Assembly (NCBI GenBank): GCA_017859335.1
Contig: JAFMNH010000003.1
Coordinates: forward strand, 1 to 50,737
Direction: 5' to 3'
Length of the DNA stretch: 50,737 bases
Source of the DNA: Rhodothermales bacterium
Lineage (GTDB): Bacteria > Bacteroidota > Rhodothermia > Rhodothermales > UBA10348
Shown: positions 36,085-44,301 of the stretch, one piece after another
How the letters are laid out: the number at the start of each line of letters is the position of its first letter
Numbering within the stretch: position 1 is the stretch's first letter
The notes under the pieces: generated by a model
Databases searched by the model: none
The model's input: the letters and a program-made list of their open reading frames with translations, nothing else
What the model was told of the DNA's origin: nothing
Made by a program: the position numbers and the translations under genes

Positions 36085-36836
36085 TGCGAAGCGCGATCAT
36101 CATCGTCATGCTTCTTGCGGCTCCGCTTTCCCGGGCGCAGGATGCAGCCTCCCTCCAGAGATTCGACGAGGGTACCACTGCCCTCATTGAGGGTCGCTTC
36201 CAGGATGCGCTTGGCGCCTTCGAAACCGTTGAACGCAGTGGGTGGGAATCCGATGCGCTGTACTACAACATGGCTCTGGCCCATTACCGGCTTGACAACC
36301 TGGGGCAGGCCATCCGCTTTCTTGAGAAAGCGCGCCAGCTGAACGAGGATGATCCGAGGATTCTTCATTCCCTTGCCATCGCGGGGCAACGTCAAGCGGA
36401 CCGGTTTTCCACCCTGCCGGACCCCTTCTGGCTCTCGGCCCGAGCATGGCTGACCGATCAGGTACCCATCCGGACAGCCTTCCTGATAGGCATCCTGTGC
36501 TGGTTCGGCTTCGCTGCAGCCTGGCTGGCCAACGTGGTGGGAGGCGTCAACGGCCCGGGGTGGCAGCGGGGCCGCAGCGTGGGATTCGTCCTCGGTCTGG
36601 TCCTGATTACGCACGCGTTTGCCTCTTCCATCTGGCCGCCCCATCCGGACCGGTACGTCATCCTCGCAGACGTATCCCAACTGCGCGAACAGGCCAGTCT
36701 CGAGGCCGCCGAGGTAGTCGAGGTCCATGAGGGACTGATTGTCGACGTTCGCGCATCGGCGCCAGCCTGGTACCTGGTGGAAATCCCGAACGGCACTCGG
36801 GGATGGGTGCCCAGCGCGGACCTCGGGGATATCTGA
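36081..36836 (+). CDS. batE: BatE, TPR and SH3-like membrane protein
   Basis: 251 residues. A signal peptide (AIIIVMLLAAPLSRAQ) precedes two TPR units (~25-100; DALYYNMALAHYRLDNLGQAI). Two membrane helices follow (~128-150 and ~162-180), then an SH3-like C-terminal domain (~190-251) that closes with WYLVEIPNGTRGWVPSADL. This order matches BatE of other Bacteroidota. It ends the operon; about 80 bases separate it from the thymidine kinase gene on the same strand, and no strong hairpin is seen there, so read-through is possible. Confidence 0.9.
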   Translation: MMRSAIIIVMLLAAPLSRAQDAASLQRFDEGTTALIEGRFQDALGAFETVERSGWESDALYYNMALAHYRLDNLGQAIRFLEKARQLNEDDPRILHSLAIAGQRQADRFSTLPDPFWLSARAWLTDQVPIRTAFLIGILCWFGFAAAWLANVVGGVNGPGWQRGRSVGFVLGLVLITHAFASSIWPPHPDRYVILADVSQLREQASLEAAEVVEVHEGLIVDVRASAPAWYLVEIPNGTRGWVPSADLGDI

Positions 36837-36915
36837 GCAAGTCGTATCTTCGGACCCCGGCCCTCCTTGAGGTGTCCATTCGCCCACCGCCTTCCCGTCT
36901 GAACCACGCACCGTC

Positions 36916-37587
36916 TTGACGCTCGAACCCCACGTACTGAAGACATCCCGGAAAGCCGGCTGGATCGAAGTCGTGTGTGGATCCATGTTCAGCGGCAAGA
37001 CGGAGGAGTTGATCCGTCGGGTGCGCCGGGCTACCATCGCCAGACAGCGCACGGAGATATTCAAACCAGCCGTTGACACCCGCTATTCGGAGGACCAAGT
37101 GGTCTCCCACGACGAATCGGCGCTTCGTTCAACAGCCGTGGCCGCCGCTTCCCAGATCATCCTCCTGGCACAGGACTCTGATGTAGTCGGTATCGATGAG
37201 GCCCAGTTCTTTGGTGATGACCTGGTCCATGTGTGTCGTGAACTGGCTGAGTCCGGTAAACGGGTCATTATCGCTGGCCTGGACCAGGACTATCTCGGAC
37301 AGCCGTTCGAGCCCATGCCTCAGCTCATGGCCATTGCCGAGTACGTCACCAAACTGCACGCTATCTGTGTTGTCTGCGGAAATCCAGCCAACCATTCTCA
37401 GCGTCTCGTCGATGGCGACAGCCGGGTACTTCTCGGGGCGAAAGAAGCCTACGAGCCCCGATGCCGGGACTGCTTCGACCTGGCACTCTCGAGAGGGGAA
37501 TCACCCACTACGGCGCATCCGGTCGAGAGCCTCATCGAGGCCGAACAAAATGAGGCCGATACCCCCGAAAGCCACAAGGGCGGGTAG
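36916..37587 (+). CDS. tdk: Thymidine kinase (type II)
   Basis: 223 residues if translation starts at the TTG at 36916. No ATG lies upstream of the P-loop; the first ATG in frame is inside the P-loop (GSMFSGKTEEL), so a TTG or similar start is required, and the N-terminus EPHVLKTSRKAGWIEVVCG suits the family. The enzyme phosphorylates thymidine for dTMP salvage. It has the catalytic Glu region VGIDEAQFF, a lasso domain zinc site made of two cysteine pairs (CVVCG and CRDCF) and YLGQPFEP for base recognition. The last 29 codons, a hydrophilic tail, overlap the 3' end of the minus-strand DUF445 gene by 87 bases. Confidence 0.93.
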   Translation: MTLEPHVLKTSRKAGWIEVVCGSMFSGKTEELIRRVRRATIARQRTEIFKPAVDTRYSEDQVVSHDESALRSTAVAAASQIILLAQDSDVVGIDEAQFFGDDLVHVCRELAESGKRVIIAGLDQDYLGQPFEPMPQLMAIAEYVTKLHAICVVCGNPANHSQRLVDGDSRVLLGAKEAYEPRCRDCFDLALSRGESPTTAHPVESLIEAEQNEADTPESHKGG

Positions 37588-38718
37588 CGGTTGCCAGATG
37601 ACCAGGCCTCCCAGGGCTCCCAGGACTCCCCCCAGGTATTTGATGTAATTGAGCTGCTCGTTCGAGGAGTTCTTGATCAAGGCCTCCAGTCGACCTTCGT
37701 CGTAGGCCATCATATTGGTCATGACCATGTCATAGACGTCGAGATTCTCAACGAATCCGAGTACAGCTCGGGTGGCGAAGTCCTCTATATCCTCGGCGCG
37801 CGCCTCAATCTTTTCCGGGATCGTGTCGAGCAGAGCGTCCATGTCATCGAGCACTACGTCGAGTTGGGCCGGGAGACCGTGGACCACCTTGTCGACACGG
37901 CGCTTGAAGTCCTCCTCGTTCAGGTACCGATAGGCCTTTAGCGCCATGCCACCAACGCCCTCTCCGACGTAGGCTTCAATCTTCTGCACTACGAAGTCGA
38001 CAATGCGCTTTCGTACCTCATCCGATGTAAGTACGCTTTCGACGTAATCCGCTGTCAGTCGCTTGAGGTCGGTACGGAACTGCGGATCCTCGAGAACACC
38101 TCGGGCCACGGACATGGCCAGCTCACGGTATTTCGGGATGATGGCATTCTCCTCGATCTTCTGCTTGATGATCTCCTCGTTGATCAGCTCCTCGCTGACT
38201 GCCGTTGCCAGTCGGTAAATGACCCGCTCGCGCTGGGCGGGAATAAGCCCCTGACCGAAAATGGGCCTGGGCTGCCGGGGGTTGAAGAGCATCGTAATGG
38301 CAACCCAGTTGGTCAGAAAACCTATCAGACCACTTACGGCCACGATGCGCAGTAGCCCTTCCAGCAGAAACGGGCGTCCCAGCAGCATCAACTCGACATG
38401 CGGGAAATCCCATGCAAAAGAGGTGGCGAACATGAGGATCAATCCCAGGGGGATGACCTGCAGCAGGGGCAGCAGCCGGGCATGGGCACCCGTTGCCCGG
38501 GGCGGTTCATGGCGGGTCCGCCCCTGTTCAGAGGGTGGCGGAACATGACGTCGGGCGTAGGTGGCCACCAAGTGCCTGAAGTCGGCGGCCCGCGCCTTGG
38601 TCATTGCACGCGCTTGCGCTACCGATACATCGGGCCGTGCAGTGGCATCATCTCGATGCTCTTCCGGCTTATCTGATGCGGGCTGACCCTGGCTGGGATG
38701 TGATGCGTCTTCCGTCAC
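37501..38718 (-). CDS. DUF445-family membrane protein
   Basis: 405 residues. The first ~80 residues are hydrophilic, with many Pro and Arg, and probably cytoplasmic or disordered. Hydrophobic helices lie at ~84-105 (LLPLLQVIPLGLILMFATSF) and ~120-145 (IVAVSGLIGFLTNWVAITMLF), then a long helical region (~150-360), and a C-terminal membrane hairpin (LGGVLGALGGLVIWQPLPAL, then VAFGGIGLILFGLD). The signature TNWVAITMLFNPRQPRPIFG is characteristic of DUF445 (YheB-like) proteins, whose function is unknown. It is the last gene of a minus-strand run that begins with mlaE. Its 3' end overlaps tdk on the other strand by 87 bases, and the overlap encodes its last membrane turn and LDEALDRMRRSG. Confidence 0.9.
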   Translation of the reverse strand: MTEDASHPSQGQPASDKPEEHRDDATARPDVSVAQARAMTKARAADFRHLVATYARRHVPPPSEQGRTRHEPPRATGAHARLLPLLQVIPLGLILMFATSFAWDFPHVELMLLGRPFLLEGLLRIVAVSGLIGFLTNWVAITMLFNPRQPRPIFGQGLIPAQRERVIYRLATAVSEELINEEIIKQKIEENAIIPKYRELAMSVARGVLEDPQFRTDLKRLTADYVESVLTSDEVRKRIVDFVVQKIEAYVGEGVGGMALKAYRYLNEEDFKRRVDKVVHGLPAQLDVVLDDMDALLDTIPEKIEARAEDIEDFATRAVLGFVENLDVYDMVMTNMMAYDEGRLEALIKNSSNEQLNYIKYLGGVLGALGGLVIWQPLPALVAFGGIGLILFGLDEALDRMRRSG

Positions 38719-38741
38719 ATGAATGGACCGTCTGAAAGGTG

Positions 38742-39305
38742 TTATTCAGACGCGGAAAAGCCCAAGCGGGTTGCATCAGCCTGCATACCGGCAATGACGT
38801 TGGCAATGTGCTCGTTGAGCTCCAGGCCCAGATCCTCGGCTCCCTCCCGAATATCCTCCCTGCTGACGGCGGCAGCGAAGGTCTTGACCTTCAACTTCTT
38901 CGTCACCGACTTCGGCTTCATGCCGTCCAGGCCTGTGGGTCGCAGGTAGGCTACGGCCGTAATGAACCCGGCCAGTTCGTCTACTGCAAACAACGTTTTG
39001 GCCATCCGTGTCGTCCGGGGCGTACCCGTATGGGGCGCATGGCCCATGATGGCATCCAGCATGTCCTCTGGATAGCCGGCCTCCCTCAAAACGCCCACAC
39101 CAACGTAGGGGTGCTCCTCAAGCGTCTGATGCTTCTCATAATCCATGTCATGCAATAGCCCGGCCATGCGCCACCGTGTTTCATCCTCGCCGAACATACG
39201 GGCATAGAATCCCATGGCCGCCTCGACAGCGTAGGCATGACGGCGCAGGCTGTCCGTCTTGGTCCACTCATGAAACAGGGTCAATGCGTCGTCATACGTG
39301 GGCAT
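38742..39305 (-). CDS. HD-domain metal-dependent hydrolase
   Basis: 187 residues, soluble. The HD-domain ligands are present: His in LRRHAYAVEAA, the His-Asp pair in GLLHDMDYEKH, a further His in EEHPYVGVGV and a late Asp in FAVDELAGF. This short single-domain form is common in bacteria as a phosphohydrolase or nucleotidase of unproven substrate. Its stop lies one base from that of nothing else: the gap to the upstream mlaD stop is one base, and DUF445 starts 23 bases downstream, so it belongs to the mla transcript. Confidence 0.88.
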   Translation of the reverse strand: MPTYDDALTLFHEWTKTDSLRRHAYAVEAAMGFYARMFGEDETRWRMAGLLHDMDYEKHQTLEEHPYVGVGVLREAGYPEDMLDAIMGHAPHTGTPRTTRMAKTLFAVDELAGFITAVAYLRPTGLDGMKPKSVTKKLKVKTFAAAVSREDIREGAEDLGLELNEHIANVIAGMQADATRLGFSASE

Positions 39306-39306
39306 G

Positions 39307-40239
39307 TCAGAACAGGTCTACGAGGTTCATTTCCTTAAGGTAACGACCGGGATTACGCTGAAAGTCCGTAATCAAGGCGTTGAGATCAGACAACGTGGCG
39401 TCCATCCGATGATACATCGATGGGTCGTTGAGCAACAAGCCGAGCGTGCCCTCGCCGTCATTCAGCTTCCGCAGGATCTCATCAAGCTGCTCGTTTGTGG
39501 CCTGAAAGCGCTCCAGGTCCTCGTTCAATGTGGCCAGTGTGGTTTCCATCTGATCCATCAGGGAGGCCACGGCTTCGCCATCCTCCCCAAGCGCCGCATC
39601 CAGATCCGCCGTCAGGGAATCAGCATGTGCCAGGATGCGGGCAATCCGGTTGCTCTCGTCAGCCAGCAGGGTCTCTATCTGACGCATGCTCCCCCTGGCC
39701 GAAGACAGGATCTGGCGAATATCGGATTCAGGCGTCGACACCATGGCATTGGCCTGAGCCATCACTCCTTCAAGCTCCTCCAACACGCTGTCGACATTGG
39801 TCAGCATGGCCGGTGCACGGGTGGTCATCTCCGCCATCAGGTCCGAGGTCACCCGTGTGTCCACCAGGCCCCCTTCAGGGATCCGCTCTGCCGAAGCCGG
39901 GCCAAGGGTCAGGTCCATGCGGACGACCCCAAGGGCGTCGAAGCCACCGATGGTAGCATAGGTCCCCTCCGTCACGGGAATCGTCGGGTCCACATGGAAT
40001 TCAACAACCACCTTGCCCGTTGATTCGCTGATGTAAACCGATGTAACCGATCCAACGGAGACGCCATTCACCCGAACAATGTTACCGCCGATCAACCCGC
40101 CAGCATTTTCGAATTCGGCCACCAGGTCGTAGGTGGAATCAAACAAGGGCAGATCCTCGAAATAGCGGATACCCAGGATGAAAATGACCGTAGCAACGAT
40201 GATGGTCAAGCCAACCTTTATCTCGTTGGAAATCTTCAC
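39307..40239 (-). CDS. mlaD: MlaD/MCE-domain lipid-transport protein
   Basis: 310 residues starting at a GTG. One N-terminal membrane helix (~8-25, VGLTIIVATVIFILGIRYF) anchors it in the inner membrane. The MCE domain (~38-120) contains the typical VRVNGVSVGSVTSVYI and DALGVVRMDL strands that form a ring carrying phospholipids. The remaining ~190 residues are helical with coiled-coil character, longer than E. coli MlaD (about 183 residues) and like the Bacteroidota and chloroplast TGD2-type versions; they may extend the lipid tunnel towards the outer membrane. It is encoded 25 bases downstream of the mlaF ATPase gene. Confidence 0.93.
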   Translation of the reverse strand: MKISNEIKVGLTIIVATVIFILGIRYFEDLPLFDSTYDLVAEFENAGGLIGGNIVRVNGVSVGSVTSVYISESTGKVVVEFHVDPTIPVTEGTYATIGGFDALGVVRMDLTLGPASAERIPEGGLVDTRVTSDLMAEMTTRAPAMLTNVDSVLEELEGVMAQANAMVSTPESDIRQILSSARGSMRQIETLLADESNRIARILAHADSLTADLDAALGEDGEAVASLMDQMETTLATLNEDLERFQATNEQLDEILRKLNDGEGTLGLLLNDPSMYHRMDATLSDLNALITDFQRNPGRYLKEMNLVDLF

Positions 40240-40264
40240 GTGGTTTCGGATTGGTTGATGGTTT

Positions 40265-41008
40265 TCAGGAGGGTCCGATCTTGTATTCGTTCGCCGTAAC
40301 GAAAGCCTTCAGGATCTGATCGTCACTGTGGTGCAGTTCCTCGATCGTACCCGTCCAGTGTACACGTCCCTCGTAGATGAAGGCCGCCCGGTCGGCAATG
40401 TTGAGTACCGAATGCATGTCATGCGTAACAACGATACTCGTCACATTGAGCCGATCTGCCAGATTTCGGATCAGTTCGTCAATGGTGTTGGATGTCTCAG
40501 GGTCCAGGCCGGAGGTCGGCTCATCGTATATGATGTAGCGGGGCTGCAAGGCCACGGCGCGGGCCAAGGCCACCCGCTTCTGCATGCCTCCTGACAGCTC
40601 CGAGGGCATCTTGGAACCTACATCCTCCAATTCGACCATCGCCAGACAATCCTTGACAACCTTCGAGATGTCGGCATCGCTCATGTCCGTGAACGTTCTC
40701 AGGGGGAAGGCCACGTTCTCGAACGAGTTCATGGAATCGAAGAGTGCTCCCCCCTGGAACAGCACGCCGAAGTTGCGCCGAACCCGTCTCAATTCGGCAT
40801 AGGTAATCGCATTGATATCAATCCCGTCTACCGTAACCGTGCCGGCATCCGGTTGCATCAACCCGATCAGATGCTTCATCAATACACTTTTACCAGACCC
40901 TGATCGACCGATGATGGCGACGGTTTCCCCCTCTGGAATGTCCACGGAAACATCCCTGAGAACATGCTTCTCGCCGAAGCTCTTGCTGATATGGGAAACG
41001 CTGATCAT
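40265..41008 (-). CDS. mlaF: MlaF, ATPase of the lipid-transport ABC system
   Basis: 247 residues. An ABC nucleotide-binding domain with Walker A GRSGSGKSVLMKHLIG, Q-loop NFGVLFQGGALFDS, signature LSGGMQKRVALARA, Walker B YIIYDEPTSGLDP and switch His in VVTHDMHS. The SMNSFENVAFPLR segment after the Q-loop and the GMQKR form of the signature are typical of MlaF. It energises phospholipid movement through MlaE and MlaD between the membranes. The ATG at 41008 follows the mlaE stop by 18 bases. Confidence 0.95.
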   Translation of the reverse strand: MISVSHISKSFGEKHVLRDVSVDIPEGETVAIIGRSGSGKSVLMKHLIGLMQPDAGTVTVDGIDINAITYAELRRVRRNFGVLFQGGALFDSMNSFENVAFPLRTFTDMSDADISKVVKDCLAMVELEDVGSKMPSELSGGMQKRVALARAVALQPRYIIYDEPTSGLDPETSNTIDELIRNLADRLNVTSIVVTHDMHSVLNIADRAAFIYEGRVHWTGTIEELHHSDDQILKAFVTANEYKIGPS

Positions 41009-41026
41009 GGGGAAGACGTCATGGGG

Positions 41027-41791
41027 TCAAAGCAATACAACAGCCAGCAGTAGATCTGCCAGCAGAAGAAACACGCAGCTGGCCACGGCTGCCTGTGTTG
41101 TCGCGCGGCCAACACCTTCGGCGCCCCCCTGGGTGTAATACCCCTTGAAGCAGGATATCGAGGTGATCAAGAAACCAAAAACGAGGGATTTGATGATCCC
41201 GAATATGGGATCAAAAGGCTGGAAGTACTCTCGCGCTCCGAATACAAATTCCTCAAACGGCACAAACCCTCCCAGCTCCCCAATAAGCATCCCACCGCCG
41301 ATACCGAAGAAGCAGGCTGCGATGTACAAGATGGGGAACATGACGACGCCCGCTATGACACGGGGTACGATCAGGTATCCGACGGAGTTGAGCCCCATGG
41401 TCTCGAGGGCATCTATCTGCTCGGTCACCCGCATCGTGCCCAATTCGGCGGCGATGCGCGCACCGACCCGGCCGGCCAGAATGAAGCCGGTGACGACGGC
41501 GCCCAACTCCAGGATCATGGAGGATGTGATGATGGCGCCTACAATACTGCGTGGAATGAGCGGAGAGACCAGCTGATAGGAGGTCTGCACCGTGCTTACA
41601 GCCCCTGAAAATGTCGCTGCCAGAATGACGATGGGTAATGACTCCACGCCTACCTTGACCATCTGCCGCCAGACGTTCGAGCGGTAACTCGAGATCTCGG
41701 CAACGGCCCCGAAGGCATGAAACAGCAATCGGCTGTAGCGGCCGAAGGCAGCAACGGGATTGATGACGATATGGGATGTCAGAGGGACCAC
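41027..41791 (-). CDS. mlaE: MlaE, permease of the lipid-transport ABC system
   Basis: 254 residues starting at a GTG. Five to six hydrophobic helices and the family signature segments are present: LPIVILAATFSGAVSTVQ, then LELGAVVTGFILAGRVGARIAAELGTM with the conserved EQIDALETMG helix, and the late FGFLITSISCFKGYY. It forms the membrane dimer on which MlaF acts. MlaE heads a five-gene minus-strand run (mlaE, mlaF, mlaD, HD hydrolase, DUF445). No mlaB or mlaC gene is nearby, as is usual outside Proteobacteria. A 196-base gap separates its start from radA on the other strand. Confidence 0.94.
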   Translation of the reverse strand: MVPLTSHIVINPVAAFGRYSRLLFHAFGAVAEISSYRSNVWRQMVKVGVESLPIVILAATFSGAVSTVQTSYQLVSPLIPRSIVGAIITSSMILELGAVVTGFILAGRVGARIAAELGTMRVTEQIDALETMGLNSVGYLIVPRVIAGVVMFPILYIAACFFGIGGGMLIGELGGFVPFEEFVFGAREYFQPFDPIFGIIKSLVFGFLITSISCFKGYYTQGGAEGVGRATTQAAVASCVFLLLADLLLAVVLL

Positions 41792-41987
41792 GCGTCAGGA
41801 GAGGTGGCTGATGGCATACCAAGATGCGATGCCGCCGAAGCGACGAGGGCGTCTCGCGTGCAGGTGAAAGTACGGACCCCGAACCTTACCGTGGCGTTCT
41901 GCACGGATTCGTCACAGGATCCCGCAGGTCACGTCCGTTCTAGGGTCGTGTCATGAGGCTGTCACCCCCCGACACTATTTTTGAATC

Positions 41988-43349
41988 ATGGCCAAAAACA
42001 AATCCATTTTCTTCTGTCAGGACTGCGGGAACGAGTCACCCAAGTGGTTGGGGCAGTGTCCGGCGTGCGGCGCATGGAATTCCCTGGTCGAAGAGCGCAC
42101 CGCCACGGGCAATCACAAGCCGGGGATCATTCGGGGAAGCAGCGTTTTGAGTCCCAAGCCGCTTAAGCTGTCCGAGGTCAAGAGCGGGGCAGAATCGCGC
42201 ATCGATACCGGCAACGCAGAGCTCGACCGGGTACTCGGTGGCGGAATTGTGGAGGGATCCGTCGTCCTGATTGCGGGAGACCCGGGTATCGGGAAGTCCA
42301 CCCTGATGACTGAACTGGCCACCCTGCTCGAATCGGTAAAACTGCTCTATGTAACAGGCGAGGAGTCTCCTTCCCAGGTCAAGATGCGTGCTGAGCGCAT
42401 GGGTGTCTCCTCGGAAAACTTCCTTTTGCTGGCAGAGACGGATGTGGAGTCCATCATCCGGTGCGTTCAGGACGAGGAGCCGTCGGTCCTTGTAATCGAC
42501 TCCATCCAGACCGTTTTCCGCTCGGATCTGTCCAGCGCACCGGGATCGGTTACCCAGGTGCGCGAGAGTGCGGCTGCGCTGATTCAGATGGCCAAGGCCT
42601 CTGGCACGGCCACCTTCATCGTGGGACATGTCACCAAGTCCGGGACCATTGCAGGTCCTCGGGTACTCGAACACATGGTCGACACGGTGCTGTACCTCGA
42701 GGGCGATCGGCATCATGTCTTCCGCATTCTACGCGCGGTCAAGAACCGCTTCGGCTCGACCAACGAGATCGGCGTATTCGAGATGGAATCCCGCGGGCTG
42801 ACTCCCGTGGACAACCCGAGTGAGCTGTTCCTCTCGGATCGGAACCTACTCTCTCCCGGCTCGGCTGTGGTCTGTTCCTTGGAGGGCTCTCGACCCATGC
42901 TGGCCGAAATACAGGCTCTGGTCACACCCACGTCCTATTCCAACCCACAGCGCACGGCCAGCGGGTTTGACGGCCGCCGGTTACAAATGCTGTTGGCCGT
43001 CCTGGAAAAGCGGGCAGGCATGCCGCTCTCCACATGCGATGTTTTCGTCAACGTAACCGGCGGCCTGCGCCTTACCGAACCGGCAGCCGATCTGGCCATT
43101 GCGGCGGCAGTGGCCTCCTCGTGGCGAGATATCCCTTTGCCATCCCAGGCCATGATTACAGGAGAAGTCGGGTTGGGCGGAGAAATCAGGGCTGTTTCCC
43201 AACTGGAGTCCCGGCTGGTTGAAACATCGCGCCTTGGTTTCACCCAAGCCTATGTACCGGGAAAAGGGCTGGACAAGAAGAACACGCCGAAGTCATTGGA
43301 GTGTGTGGGCCTGAAAAGCCTGGAGCACATGATGAGCCTGTTGTTCTGA
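41988..43349 (+). CDS. radA: DNA repair protein RadA
   Basis: 453 residues. It helps branch migration and processing of recombination intermediates. The N-terminal zinc finger is complete (CQDCGNESPKWLGQCPACGAW, positions 10-30). The RecA-like domain has Walker A GDPGIGKST (~97-105), Walker B VLVIDSIQT and the RadA-specific KNRFG motif (near 250). The Lon-like C-terminal domain follows (~275-453; FDGRRLQMLLAVLEKR) without a protease Ser-Lys pair being evident. A TATTTTTG box at 41976-41983, matching the Bacteroidota -7 consensus TAnnTTTG, lies only four bases before the ATG; no -33 element is seen, so it is probably chance. The gene converges with rpiA. Confidence 0.96.
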   Translation: MAKNKSIFFCQDCGNESPKWLGQCPACGAWNSLVEERTATGNHKPGIIRGSSVLSPKPLKLSEVKSGAESRIDTGNAELDRVLGGGIVEGSVVLIAGDPGIGKSTLMTELATLLESVKLLYVTGEESPSQVKMRAERMGVSSENFLLLAETDVESIIRCVQDEEPSVLVIDSIQTVFRSDLSSAPGSVTQVRESAAALIQMAKASGTATFIVGHVTKSGTIAGPRVLEHMVDTVLYLEGDRHHVFRILRAVKNRFGSTNEIGVFEMESRGLTPVDNPSELFLSDRNLLSPGSAVVCSLEGSRPMLAEIQALVTPTSYSNPQRTASGFDGRRLQMLLAVLEKRAGMPLSTCDVFVNVTGGLRLTEPAADLAIAAAVASSWRDIPLPSQAMITGEVGLGGEIRAVSQLESRLVETSRLGFTQAYVPGKGLDKKNTPKSLECVGLKSLEHMMSLLF

Positions 43350-43486
43350 GGGCAGCGTGCCGCGATCGGGGCGACAGTATGGCCAGGTCTGCCAGCTGAT
43401 TCCGCCCGACGGATAACTCGATCTGCCCCCGAGGGCTGTCTATTTCAGTCGGCTGCGACCGCAGCATGCCCCACACGACGGATGGC

Positions 43487-44191
43487 TCAGCCAGCCGCCC
43501 GATCCAGTACCTGTACTGTCCCGTCGGAGCGACCCACCAGCACGTTGGTTGCCAAGCCGATGAACAGACCGTGGTCCACGACGCCCGGCGTTTTCAGGAG
43601 TACATCGTTGACGTGCTCCGGCTCGGTAATACCATCAAACATCGCATCCACGATCCACATTCCCTGATCGGACACCACAGGACCATCCTTCTTCATGCCC
43701 ATTCGAATCTCTGCCTGGGCGCCCAGCTGACGCACAACCTGCATGATGGGCGTCACAGCCATGGGCACGACCTCGATGGGAAGCGGCATGCGATGACCGA
43801 GCTGGTCGACGATTTTGCTCTCATCAACGAGGACCACGAATTGCTTGGCTCTTGAGGCCACGATCTTCTCCCGGGTCTGCGCTGCCCCTCGGCCCTTGAT
43901 CAACACGAAATCAGGATCCACCTCGTCGGCTCCATCGAAAGCCAGGTCCAAATCGGGTATCTCGTCAAGCGTCGTGAGTTCAATGCCATGTTGACGGGCC
44001 AACCGCTCGGCTGCAAACGATGTGGCCACCCCCTTCACCTTCAACCCTTCGTTGGCAATCCTGCTTCCAAGCGCTTCAATGGCCATGGCGGCTGTCGAAC
44101 CTGTCCCGATACCGAGCGCCATACCGTCGGTAATCAGGGAGGCAACGTGGGCGCCAACAGCTTTCTTCGCCGCGGCTTGCAGATCAGACAT
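43487..44191 (-). CDS. rpiA: Ribose-5-phosphate isomerase A
   Basis: 234 residues. It interconverts ribose 5-phosphate and ribulose 5-phosphate in the pentose phosphate pathway. The phosphate-binding LGIGTGSTAAMAIEAL near the N-terminus, the active-site DLAFDGADEVDPD and LIKGRGAAQTREKIVA segments, and VVPMAVTPIMQVV are all standard. The length is normal. It converges with radA; a minus-strand ABC permease gene ends 110 bases upstream of its start, so a shared transcript is possible. Confidence 0.96.
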   Translation of the reverse strand: MSDLQAAAKKAVGAHVASLITDGMALGIGTGSTAAMAIEALGSRIANEGLKVKGVATSFAAERLARQHGIELTTLDEIPDLDLAFDGADEVDPDFVLIKGRGAAQTREKIVASRAKQFVVLVDESKIVDQLGHRMPLPIEVVPMAVTPIMQVVRQLGAQAEIRMGMKKDGPVVSDQGMWIVDAMFDGITEPEHVNDVLLKTPGVVDHGLFIGLATNVLVGRSDGTVQVLDRAAG

Positions 44192-44301
44192 CGGGATTCG
44201 GGTCGGGTGATCAGAGATGCCCGCAATCTAAGACGTGTCGTCCTTACGGGCGAATGCCCACGCACTACTTCCTCCCAACAGATCGCAAGAACCTGAAACC
44301 C

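Noticed and set aside
35919-37079. A 386-codon minus-strand frame across batD, batE and the tdk start
   Set aside because: It crosses three real genes on the other strand and shows no recognisable domain.
41976-41983. TATTTTTG matching the Bacteroidota -7 promoter box just before radA
   Set aside because: It lies four bases from the start codon and has no -33 partner at the right distance.
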